In this document: piece by piece, positions 1-6,542 of the stretch
How positions within the stretch are numbered: the stretch's first letter is position 1
Layout of the letters: the number at the start of each line of letters is the position of its first letter
DNA from: Caldifarciminota bacterium
GTDB taxonomy: Bacteria; Hydrothermota; UBA3072; WFRC01
Direction of reading: 5' to 3'
NCBI GenBank assembly: GCA_015486685.1
Contig: WFRC01000176.1
Location: forward strand, 1-8,537
DNA: 8,537 nt
Notes under the pieces: model-generated
Seen by the model: the letters and a program-made list of their open reading frames with translations, nothing else
Databases searched by the model: none
What the model was told of the DNA's origin: nothing
Made by a program: the position numbers and the translations under genes

Positions 1-566
1 GCATAGAGGAAAAGAAGTCACCCCTGGATGGCCTTGACCTGAGGGTCGGGCTCGTGGAGGAAGTGCGCAATCACCCCGATGCGGACAAGCTATATATCCT
101 CAGAGTCAACCTCGGAAAGGAGACGAGGCAGCTGGTGGCAGGACTGAAAAAGTACTACCGCCCGGAGGAACTGCGGGGAAAGAAGATAATCGTGGTCGCC
201 AATTTAGAGCCCGCAAAGCTAAGGGGGCAGCTGTCTCAGGGAATGCTCCTCGCAGCGGATGCGGATGATGTCGTCTCATGTCTTACCGTGGATGCGGAGC
301 CGGGAACTCAGGTGGACGGCACCGCTCCGGCAAAGAAATTGAAGTACTCCAGATTCGCCGAGAATAAGATAACGGTCGGAACAATCGGAAAAAATATCTT
401 TCATGGAGATAAGGAATATCCTGCGGAGTTCCTGAGCGAGGATATAAAGGAATACGAAGGGCCGGCGGCCGTGATAATCAGGGACGGGAAAGCGCTTGTG
501 CTGAGCGCCGGAGGAAAAGTGATAGCGCCGGATAGGGAGATGGAGGATGGGGCGAAGGTGAGATAG
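1..566 (+). CDS. metG: Methionyl-tRNA synthetase, C-terminal tRNA-binding (OB-fold) region, 5' truncated
   Basis: The reading frame is open from base 3 to a TAG at 564-566, so the gene enters from the left. The GTG at 54 is internal, not the start: the codons before it encode LDGLDLRVGLV, the first strand of the EMAP II/Arc1p-like OB fold that ends many methionyl-tRNA synthetases. The next landmarks are NHPDADKLYILRV, RQLVAGLKKYY, GKKIIVVANLEPAKLRG and SQGMLLAA, all hallmarks of this tRNA-binding domain. About 80 residues follow the usual end of the domain. Their tail (LVLSAGG...IAPDREMEDGAKVR) echoes the last OB strands and may be a degenerate half repeat. The catalytic domain is outside the window, so a stand-alone beta-subunit-like protein cannot be excluded. 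The gene converges on the minus-strand operon with only 36 bases between the two stops. Confidence 0.85.
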   Translation, partial: IEEKKSPLDGLDLRVGLVEEVRNHPDADKLYILRVNLGKETRQLVAGLKKYYRPEELRGKKIIVVANLEPAKLRGQLSQGMLLAADADDVVSCLTVDAEPGTQVDGTAPAKKLKYSRFAENKITVGTIGKNIFHGDKEYPAEFLSEDIKEYEGPAAVIIRDGKALVLSAGGKVIAPDREMEDGAKVR

Positions 567-585
567 AGAAAAAGCAACGAAAATG
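567..585 (-). terminator. Possible oligo-T terminator of the minus-strand operon
   Basis: Read on the minus strand, the convergent gap just past the stop at 603 contains TTTT (583-580) and TTTTT (573-569). Archaeal RNA polymerase can terminate on such T tracts without a hairpin. No clear stem precedes them, and the call rests only on position and base content. Confidence 0.35.
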
Positions 586-602
586 CTCAGATAGCAGTCC
601 AT

Positions 603-1421
603 TTAGGAGGAAACGGATGCTATGTGCAATTCTTGAATTCTTATTATCTTTATCAATTCATTAGCAAATTCGTTAGGTAAGAGAGAGCCTTCTATGAGCA
701 TCCCGACTAGATTCCTATTTTTTAGAATTGCATTTTTAACTGTCGCTTTGAACTCTTTATTCTTGATTTCTTCTCGATATTCTTCCATAAGTTTTTCAGT
801 GAACAACCACGTAGCATCGTAACATCTAGTAAGCTCTTCATCGGACAGATCTTTTGTGTATATATTCTTCAGCATAGAAGTCAGAAGTTGGGCGAATAAA
901 CGCGTGTTTTTGCGCTTTAGATATTCTCCTCCTTTTTTAATCATTTCTAAATCCCACTTTTCAAACCGCTCTTCTTGGTTAATAGAAGGCCTATCAAACA
1001 AATTTACCCACTCGCTCCATTTTCTTTTCAAAGCGTCTTTTTTGGGGTACCAGCCGAGTCTGAAACAGTACTCTAAATGATTTCTGTCGTTTCTTCGATC
1101 ATCTGCTAACAGATAGAGTGGCACATGTTGTCGAGCACCGACCAGATAGAGAGATTTTTCTTCAGGAATTACTAGTCCTGATTCCTCAAATATTTTTCTT
1201 AGAAGTCTGCCCAACTCCCAATACGGTCTTACTTTGTTTTTACTTCCGGGTCCTAGGTTAGCGCCTATTTTTTTAAGCTTTCTATCAAGTTTTTTCATTT
1301 CGACTTTTAGGAGATTGTCTAACCTGTATGCTTTCTCTCTCTCCTCGGCAGAGGTTCCAATGCCTTTTAATGACCGAAAGATAGCATTTCCATCTTTATC
1401 ATATTCGATAAGAATAGCCAT
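603..1421 (-). CDS. Uncharacterised helical protein, third gene of the GHKL operon
   Basis: I do not recognise this family with confidence. The 272-residue product is charged and apparently mostly helical, with no signal peptide or membrane segment. Residues 33-55 are Lys-rich. The stretch RPYWELGRLLRKIF (65-78), and KWSEWVNLF (134-142) followed by a run up to FEKWDLEMI, faintly recall the DUF1016/YhcG N-terminal domain (YWEIGR..., SWSHY..L), but the YhcG nuclease half is not evident. The C-terminal third (196-265) is predicted helical. There are two candidate starts. ATG 1427 overlaps the upstream stop as ATGA, but its AGGTG site is only 2 bases away. ATG 1421 lies 8 bases after AGGTG (1434-1430) and is preferred. 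Tight coupling to the ATPase gene implies a joint role, perhaps as effector or adaptor. Confidence 0.85.
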   Translation of the reverse strand: MAILIEYDKDGNAIFRSLKGIGTSAEEREKAYRLDNLLKVEMKKLDRKLKKIGANLGPGSKNKVRPYWELGRLLRKIFEESGLVIPEEKSLYLVGARQHVPLYLLADDRRNDRNHLEYCFRLGWYPKKDALKRKWSEWVNLFDRPSINQEERFEKWDLEMIKKGGEYLKRKNTRLFAQLLTSMLKNIYTKDLSDEELTRCYDATWLFTEKLMEEYREEIKNKEFKATVKNAILKNRNLVGMLIEGSLLPNEFANELIKIIRIQELHIASVSS

Positions 1422-1423
1422 AA

Positions 1424-3874
1424 TCATCCCACCTTTAGGAGAGATTTTCCAATAAGTTCTTCTATCTTAAGAAATGCTTCGGCAGGACCGAGAGATTTGC
1501 TTTTTAAGTCTTCCTCGAAATCCTTTGCAAGGCCGCGAAATTCTCCCTCTTCAACTGCAATCACATATGCCTGCTTTAACATTTCTTCTCGGATATAATA
1601 TCGTTTAACATCTTCGCCAGCCTCTTTAGCGAACAAAAAAGATGGATGCTCAACATTTAAATAGAATATAAAACCAGTCTCCATAGTGCCACTGTATTTA
1701 GAACGCCTACCATCTTGGGGGGCCGCCCAATCTCTTGGTTCTTTAAACACAGAGTTTCCCGGAGGATCTACTTCAAAATAAAAGGGAATTTTTCTTTTAA
1801 ATATTATATCTCCTCTTATTAGGTCTAAAGTAGGGATATTTTCAGCCGCTCTTATGCTGAAATATATTTCACACTCTCTTTCTTCAGGAATTTTCTCCAA
1901 AGATTCTAAATCACCGTAAATTTCACTGCGAAAATCTAGGGAATCACAGCCATATACTTTATCACTGAACTTTGAGAGGACAGCCCCTCGCTCGCTAGCT
2001 ATTGTTTGTAATATTTCATTTGGGTTTTTCTTTCTTCGGACGAGTAAATCTGCATTTATTTTTATATTAAAAACTGTATTATTAGAAACTTTGAAACCGA
2101 TATTTAGAATAGACTCTTCTAATTCGACACGTCTGGAGTTGGGGTGAGGGAAGATTGGGGGGAATATCTCGAGCGTAAAGGAATCCTCTTTTTTTGGCGG
2201 TTTTGGCGGCTCTTTTTCAAACCAAATGGTACGAGAGGTGTGAGTCAATATCTTGTTAGTATTATTTTCAATAACATGAAAATCAAGAGATAAAACTCCG
2301 GGATCAAAATCAGATAGAGAAAGGCTGAATGCATCAATAGTGAATCTTTCACTGGAATTTGACTGCATGCGAAATTCTTCACTGTATATCATTTTTGCGT
2401 TCCCAAATTCTTTTTGAGTTGCTTTTGCGATAATTTTCAAACTGTTCAATTCTTTTGGTTTATGGTTTGTTATTTTCATGATAATAGGGCCTATCTTATC
2501 TCCTTCACTAACTGCAACGGTGTTCTCTTCTGGAAGATTGAATGAGACTATTTCTATTGTGACCCCCTTCCTTTTTAGACCTCGGGATAAAGAATCGGTT
2601 ATCAGCCCCAGTTCTGGTGCAAATTCATTCACATCTTTGAGCACTTCATACATATCCTCCTTTTCAGATTGCTTTCCGCTCGAAAAGTGCAATCCTATTT
2701 TCTCCTGAAAACGCTCTAACTCAGTCTCAACATAGCCTTTTAGATGTTTAGGTCCCTTTCTTGCATAACTATAGCTGTAGTGAGTTGTCCCTTCAGCATT
2801 TTCCATCACATCTTCTAATTCTTTCCCAAGAACAATATAACCGCTGAATTTTTTCCTAATTGAATGATGCGGTTCCAACCTTTTCATGACTCCTACTTTC
2901 ATCCTCTTTCTTTGAATCCATACGCCGCGTAAATCTTCGTTTATGGGTTGAGGTGAGACAACAAATTTGAGTTCTTTAACTAGATACTGCTCGCCGCCAA
3001 TTACAATTTTAAAGTTCTTTTTGGTATAAGTACGCCATTTGCCGTGCCCATCTTTTGCCTCAAGAATGGCCTTTAACTCTTTTGATACTCTGGCCTGTAA
3101 CGTTCGCTCACCCCATACCAAATATATTTTTGCATTAAACCTATAAAGAATCTCCCACCAAGTCTCTTCAATCATTTTAATGAATGAATCTGAATAGTCT
3201 CCACCTTTAGGGTCATTAAATGAAATTTTGATAGCGTTTACTATTTCATCCTTAAGATCAAGTATGATTATCCGAGTTCCGGGGCGTGTCAGTGGCTTTA
3301 AAGTTCCGCTTGTGGCATCTTTGATGAAATTCTCTGCAGCTCTATCCTCATAGGGGATTGAAGTTTGCTTTATTTGTGTGCCTATAATCTTTCTTTCAAA
3401 AGCAATGTATTTATGGTCATCATACCGAAGCGAATCACATATGATTCGGCCTGTGTTAGATGCGGCCTGAAATATAAGTTTACCGCGGCCGAAACTCCCT
3501 GGGCCAGTATTTCCTCCCGATTCAAATCTTGTTAAGAATCTTCCTAATCTTTGGTCTGGTCCCAGAGTTCTGCTTCCAGAGCGCTGGGTGATTTCTTCAA
3601 CTGTAAGTATATCTCCAGTCAAACCTGTCGTCCCCTCATCCCAAAATGAAAGGGCATATTTTTCATTTATTTTCATAAGCTTGAATGTGACTTTCCAATC
3701 CTTATAAGCGGTTGGCTCTTTTTTCCCTATCTTAGCGCCCACTGCATTTTGAATGGCATCTTTTTGAACTCCATGAGACAGTCCTTTAGCTGGATCTTGT
3801 TCATATTCTCTTGCTATTTGATTTAGCTGTTCCATGTCATTTTGAGGCATAGATACATACTTATTCGATTCCAT
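1424..3874 (-). CDS. MORC/MutL-like GHKL ATPase with S5-like and beta-sandwich domains
   Basis: This is an 816-residue predicted ATP-dependent DNA-associated machine. The GHKL (Bergerat) fold is marked by an N-box KDAIQNAVGA (38-47, Mg-binding N43), FWDEGTTGLTG (77-87; D79, G81, G84), the ATP lid GPGSFGRGK (124-132) and RPGTRIIIL (198-206). A MutL-S5-like domain follows (about 315-395: GVWIQRKR, FSGYIV, EGTTHYSY). Next come two beta-sandwich/Ig-like regions (about 440-555 and 568-705), joined by a proline-rich linker EPPKPPKK, and a conserved-looking C-terminal segment (FIFYLNVEHPSF, 735-746, then helices). The catalytic Glu of the N-box is Asp39. Start choice: ATG 3874 follows the upstream TGA by one base and has GGAGG 8 bases before it. 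The longer start at 3913 would overlap the upstream gene by 38 bases without a good site. GHKL-S5 proteins of this kind have been linked to restriction-modification loci; no nuclease domain is seen here. Confidence 0.85.
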   Translation of the reverse strand: MESNKYVSMPQNDMEQLNQIAREYEQDPAKGLSHGVQKDAIQNAVGAKIGKKEPTAYKDWKVTFKLMKINEKYALSFWDEGTTGLTGDILTVEEITQRSGSRTLGPDQRLGRFLTRFESGGNTGPGSFGRGKLIFQAASNTGRIICDSLRYDDHKYIAFERKIIGTQIKQTSIPYEDRAAENFIKDATSGTLKPLTRPGTRIIILDLKDEIVNAIKISFNDPKGGDYSDSFIKMIEETWWEILYRFNAKIYLVWGERTLQARVSKELKAILEAKDGHGKWRTYTKKNFKIVIGGEQYLVKELKFVVSPQPINEDLRGVWIQRKRMKVGVMKRLEPHHSIRKKFSGYIVLGKELEDVMENAEGTTHYSYSYARKGPKHLKGYVETELERFQEKIGLHFSSGKQSEKEDMYEVLKDVNEFAPELGLITDSLSRGLKRKGVTIEIVSFNLPEENTVAVSEGDKIGPIIMKITNHKPKELNSLKIIAKATQKEFGNAKMIYSEEFRMQSNSSERFTIDAFSLSLSDFDPGVLSLDFHVIENNTNKILTHTSRTIWFEKEPPKPPKKEDSFTLEIFPPIFPHPNSRRVELEESILNIGFKVSNNTVFNIKINADLLVRRKKNPNEILQTIASERGAVLSKFSDKVYGCDSLDFRSEIYGDLESLEKIPEERECEIYFSIRAAENIPTLDLIRGDIIFKRKIPFYFEVDPPGNSVFKEPRDWAAPQDGRRSKYSGTMETGFIFYLNVEHPSFLFAKEAGEDVKRYYIREEMLKQAYVIAVEEGEFRGLAKDFEEDLKSKSLGPAEAFLKIEELIGKSLLKVG

Positions 3875-3875
3875 A

Positions 3876-4913
3876 TCATCTTCCTCCGCCATGCAAGTAG
3901 TTTTTCCCATCATCAGTTATAGAGTACACAACCCGCCGACCTTTTTTTTCATTTTTTACTAGTCTGAGTTCCCACATTCTGCTGAGCGCTCCTGACCTCA
4001 TCGTGTTTGCAACTGCTTCTGTAGGTGTTTTATTCCACAAAAGAGCCAAATACTGTTGTACATTTTTGAGAAAAACATCTCTTGGGGGCTCACCTCCTTC
4101 GATTGTCTTTAAAATAATTTTCATGAATTCTTCCTCTTTAGGAAGATAAGTATGAATTAAATCCAAGTATAATGATATCTCATCTGAAGAAAGTGGAGTG
4201 GAAGGATTATTCACCTCTTGTTCAAGAAGCGGATTTCTTAATTGAGCGAATTTGAGTCCAGCATCTGTAATACCTACTTTACCGTCCTCTATATTCGCTA
4301 GTCTTAAATCTGCAAGAGCGCCGATGAGTTTTCTTTTTCCTGTTTGATGTATTAGATAGTGGGCCACATATCTCCTTTTAGAAAGTTCTTCTTTTTTTCC
4401 AATTGGAAGTCCAGTCGCAAGTTTTTTACCGCTTCTCCGCATAAATTGTTTATCGATAGAAGATAATTTCAGACCAAAATTCCGAGCAACTATTGGAGCC
4501 TCTCTTTCGAAAAGTTCTGGTTCTATTTTATTTTTTCCAGTTCTTCTGATAATGTTTGCCAAAACTCGCACTGCCAATTTCACAGGAAAAATTCTGTTTA
4601 TCTGACCCCATATTACTAAAGTTTCTATGTCCTTAGGATTGACAGGAGCTACAGTAGGTGTATGTATAGGGATGAATGTGAGTTCTTCAGACTCCTCCCT
4701 AGGTGTTACATCTTTTCTAATCGTCTTTTGAGCTATTGCAGTATATATTTGATTTGTCCTGTTTCTATCCAACACAATAGCATCTAGTTTTAGCTGATTT
4801 TCACAAGCTACAATTATAAATTCATTGATTCCACTATAATCGCAGGTATTCCTGGAAAGGATGCCCTTTATTTTTATATCCAACCATTTTGGAATATCGA
4901 TTATATACCGCAT
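3876..4913 (-). CDS. Ribbon-helix-helix / winged-helix DNA-binding protein, first gene of the GHKL operon
   Basis: The protein is 345 residues and probably binds DNA. Residues 1-45 look like a ribbon-helix-helix domain: a strand YIIDIPKWLD, a helix, then YSGINEFIIVACENQL as the second helix. A middle, basic region (about 105-225) ends in a winged-helix-like hairpin (LADLRLANIEDG...VGITDAGLKF). A second winged helix fits 295-340 (GALSRMWELRLVKNEK...VVYSITDDGKNYL). The ATG at 4913 lies 22-29 bases from a TATA box, so translation is probably leaderless. Its stop is one base from the ATPase ATG, and its last codons supply that gene's GGAGG site. A lone repressor would usually be shorter, so it may be both autoregulator and DNA-recognition subunit for the ATPase. 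An A8 run near the 3' end (3943-3950) is a possible slippage site. Confidence 0.72.
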   Translation of the reverse strand: MRYIIDIPKWLDIKIKGILSRNTCDYSGINEFIIVACENQLKLDAIVLDRNRTNQIYTAIAQKTIRKDVTPREESEELTFIPIHTPTVAPVNPKDIETLVIWGQINRIFPVKLAVRVLANIIRRTGKNKIEPELFEREAPIVARNFGLKLSSIDKQFMRRSGKKLATGLPIGKKEELSKRRYVAHYLIHQTGKRKLIGALADLRLANIEDGKVGITDAGLKFAQLRNPLLEQEVNNPSTPLSSDEISLYLDLIHTYLPKEEEFMKIILKTIEGGEPPRDVFLKNVQQYLALLWNKTPTEAVANTMRSGALSRMWELRLVKNEKKGRRVVYSITDDGKNYLHGGGR

Positions 4914-4932
4914 ATGATACAGTATACATCAT
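4914..4932. promoter_or_regulatory. Imperfect dyad between TATA box and start, possible operator
   Basis: ATGAT and ATCAT form the ends of a 19-base dyad around a GTATAC palindrome (4922-4927). It sits exactly where the polymerase would start, between the TATA box and ATG 4913. A protein bound here would block initiation; the ribbon-helix-helix product of the first gene is the obvious candidate. This is inferred from position. Confidence 0.35.
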
Positions 4933-4977
4933 GCATATATAAGTATTTCGGTTTTTTCTTTTTCATACATGAGGCAT
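4924..4977 (+). repeat. Two direct copies of ATACAT-N3-GCAT, 41 bases apart
   Basis: The motif occurs at 4924-4936 and 4965-4977, on either side of the minus-strand BRE/TATA box. The 41-base offset is close to four helical turns, so both copies would face the same side of DNA. The second copy is inside a perfect inverted repeat, TACATG-AGG-CATGTA (4966-4980). The arrangement suits cooperative binding of a repressor, but no binding protein is shown. Confidence 0.4.
4935..4950 (-). promoter_or_regulatory. BRE/TATA promoter of the minus-strand operon
   Basis: Read on the minus strand, CGAAATAC (4950-4943) is a good BRE and TTATATAT (4942-4935) a good archaeal TATA box. With ATG 4913 as +1 the box covers -29 to -22, the spacing expected when transcription starts at the start codon. 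No Shine-Dalgarno site precedes that ATG, in agreement with a leaderless message. Confidence 0.7.
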
Positions 4978-5102
4978 GTACATCTATATTGGCAACATAA
5001 GCTATATTCTCTAGGTATTTACTGTTAAAAAGAATGTGAGCTTTAAGTCATCAATGTGCCCCCAACTTCGCACAGTTAGTTTCTTTATTTCTAGTTATAT
5101 TA

Positions 5103-5118
5103 GAAAAATCTTAAATAG
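5103..5118 (+). promoter_or_regulatory. BRE/TATA promoter of the methyltransferase operon
   Basis: GAAAAATC (5103-5110) is a BRE-like purine run and TTAAATAG (5111-5118) a TATA box. Its centre is about 25 bases before ATG 5139, so this operon too is probably leaderless. The opposing promoters are about 150 bases apart. Confidence 0.6.
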
Positions 5119-5138
5119 CAAGAGAATGTTGTGGAATC

Positions 5139-5411
5139 ATGAGCCAAGTCGAAGAAAATTATTGGTGGATATATCCCAAGAGAAGAAAACAAATATCATT
5201 GCTTAAGATTCCAAAACGTATAGCAGATAATCTCGAGATACATGATGGAAAACCAATCTCTATATCTATTTGTGGCAAAGATGAAACAGATTTGTACAAA
5301 GGCCCTGTAAGTGTGACTAGTGATTGCGAAATCTATTTACCTAAAAATGTTAAAGAGATGTTGAAAGGCTTAGCAGAGGCTAAAATAATCATAAATTCGG
5401 GGGTGAACTAA
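5139..5411 (+). CDS. Small AbrB-like (swapped-hairpin) protein, putative controller
   Basis: The 90-residue product appears to hold two AbrB/SpoVT-type halves in tandem. The first is KQISLLKIPKRIADNLEIH followed by a short strand (17-44); the second is SVTSDCEIYLPKNVKEMLKG (58-77) ending in AKIIIN. Both show the strand, then IP or LP, then helix, then strand pattern of the family, in which two chains normally intertwine to bind DNA. Two halves in one chain could form that barrel alone. The match is judged by eye and is moderate. The gene opens the methyltransferase operon and its TAA shares a base with the apparent methyltransferase start, so the two are translationally coupled. It may act like the controller proteins of restriction-modification systems, or supply a DNA-binding function to the methyltransferase. 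Confidence 0.7.
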   Translation: MSQVEENYWWIYPKRRKQISLLKIPKRIADNLEIHDGKPISISICGKDETDLYKGPVSVTSDCEIYLPKNVKEMLKGLAEAKIIINSGVN

Positions 5412-5413
5412 CG
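5402..5413 (+). promoter_or_regulatory. Ribosome site and non-canonical ACG start of the methyltransferase
   Basis: GGTGA (5402-5406) matches the archaeal anti-Shine-Dalgarno sequence and lies four bases before ACG (5411-5413), which overlaps the upstream stop as TAACG. The usual form of this overlap is TAATG, so one T-to-C change explains it. No ATG, GTG or TTG exists in this frame between the stop at 5381 and ATG 5480. Confidence 0.5.
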
Positions 5414-6541
5414 GAAAAAAGAAAACCCATAGCAATAGATCTCTTTAGTGGTGCAGGAGGCCTGAGTAAAGGATTAGAAATGGCCGGTTTTGACATCCCT
5501 ATGGGAGTAGAAAATAGTATAGATGCGTACTTTGTGTATACGTTTAATCATCGCCGAACTATGGTGTTGCTACAAGACATTCGCAAGATTAGGTCATTTA
5601 AATATATTTTGAATAAGATGAGACTAAATAAAAATGATATCGATGTGGTAGCTGGAGGGCCGCCTTGTCAGGGTTTTTCTATCGCAAATACTAAAACAAG
5701 AAATCCAAAAAATATAAATAATAAACTTGTAAGCGAATTTATAAGAGCTGTTCATGAAATCAGTCCAAAAGCCTTTCTTATGGAGAATGTTATGGGTATT
5801 GCCTCTTTTGAGGGTGGTAAGTTTTTAGAACAAACACTTTCGCAATTCGACAGGTTGGGATACTCTTTGAAGGTTCTTAGATTAAATGCGGCAGAATATG
5901 GAGTGCCTCAAAATAGGAAAAGAATTTTTATTGTTGGAACGACTTCCGATAATTTTAAAGCTCCGACTCCAACCCATGGGAAAAACGGAAAAAAGTCTTT
6001 TGTTACGGTGGGGGACGCAATTATGGGGGACCTCCCCCCCCTAGGAAACAGTGCTGTAGGGGAGTCGATTATGGAATATGCGGGGGAGCCTAACTCTTTG
6101 TATCAGAAAAGAATAAGAGGTACATGTAGCCGAGTTTATGACCATGTTACAACCAGAAATAGTAAAAAAGTAATCGAAAGAATAGCACATATTGGACCCG
6201 GAGAAAGCCTGCATGATTTAATTGATAAAGGTGAGCTCCCTCAGGAGCTAGTTATCAAAGTAGATCATAAAAGCGTCTATCGAAGATTGGATCCGACTAA
6301 ACCTTCTGTTACTGTAGCAAATTACAGAAAAGCGATGCTAATACACCCCACAGAGAACAGGCTTCTTACTGTTAGAGAAGCGGCGCGACTTCAGTCATTT
6401 CCAGATAATTACCGTTTTACTGCAAGGTATGCTACAAATGGTTTAATAAGTCATATGCAACAGCTAGTGGGTAATGCCGTTCCTCCTCTTCTTGCAAAAG
6501 CCGTCGGTATGCAGTTAAAACGAGTAATAAAGAGAGGATAG
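5411..6541 (+). CDS. DNA (cytosine-5-)-methyltransferase
   Basis: This enzyme transfers methyl from S-adenosylmethionine to C5 of cytosine in a specific DNA site. All main motifs are present, numbered from the ACG codon: motif I DLFSGAGGLSKGLE (10-23), motif IV GGPPCQGFS with nucleophile Cys86, motif VI MENV (124-127), motif VIII QNRKR (167-171), a target-recognition region (about 180-315), motif IX with VREAARLQSFPD (321-332), and motif X QLVGNAVPP (351-359). The length of 376 residues is normal for a type II enzyme. Starting at the first ATG (5480) would delete motif I and the cofactor site, so the true start must be upstream; ACG 5411 is the best placed. A C8 run lies in the coding sequence at 6034-6041. 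The target sequence cannot be read from the protein by eye. It is followed after one base by the glycosylase gene. Confidence 0.95.
   Translation, partial: TEKRKPIAIDLFSGAGGLSKGLEMAGFDIPMGVENSIDAYFVYTFNHRRTMVLLQDIRKIRSFKYILNKMRLNKNDIDVVAGGPPCQGFSIANTKTRNPKNINNKLVSEFIRAVHEISPKAFLMENVMGIASFEGGKFLEQTLSQFDRLGYSLKVLRLNAAEYGVPQNRKRIFIVGTTSDNFKAPTPTHGKNGKKSFVTVGDAIMGDLPPLGNSAVGESIMEYAGEPNSLYQKRIRGTCSRVYDHVTTRNSKKVIERIAHIGPGESLHDLIDKGELPQELVIKVDHKSVYRRLDPTKPSVTVANYRKAMLIHPTENRLLTVREAARLQSFPDNYRFTARYATNGLISHMQQLVGNAVPPLLAKAVGMQLKRVIKRG
6025..6041 (+). repeat. G5/C8 homopolymer hairpin inside the methyltransferase gene
   Basis: GGGGG (6025-6029), a four-base loop, then CTC codon bases and eight C (6034-6041) form a GC-only stem in an AT-rich gene. 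A second G5 is at 6010-6014. The frame is intact here (D-L-P-P-L), but gain or loss of one C would truncate the enzyme before its recognition domain. Confidence 0.6.
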
Positions 6542-6542
6542 A

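Noticed and set aside
276..602. 108-codon minus-strand frame opposite metG
   Set aside because: It is antisense to a clear tRNA-binding domain, its product resembles no family, and it has no promoter.
856..1455. Two plus-strand frames (856-1080, 1234-1455) inside the unknown helical gene
   Set aside because: They are Ser/Phe-rich antisense shadows of a Lys/Glu-rich coding strand.
2478..2708. 76-codon plus-strand frame inside the ATPase gene
   Set aside because: It is antisense to continuous coding sequence and has no start signals.
1424..3874. Hsp90, histidine kinase or topoisomerase VI B identity
   Set aside because: The GHKL motifs are shared, but there is no H-box, no Hsp90 middle domain and no topoisomerase VI A partner gene; the S5-like segment and the neighbours favour a MutL/MORC-like type.
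5480..5482. ATG 5480 as the methyltransferase start
   Set aside because: It would remove motif I and the cofactor-binding loop, which are intact in the same frame upstream.
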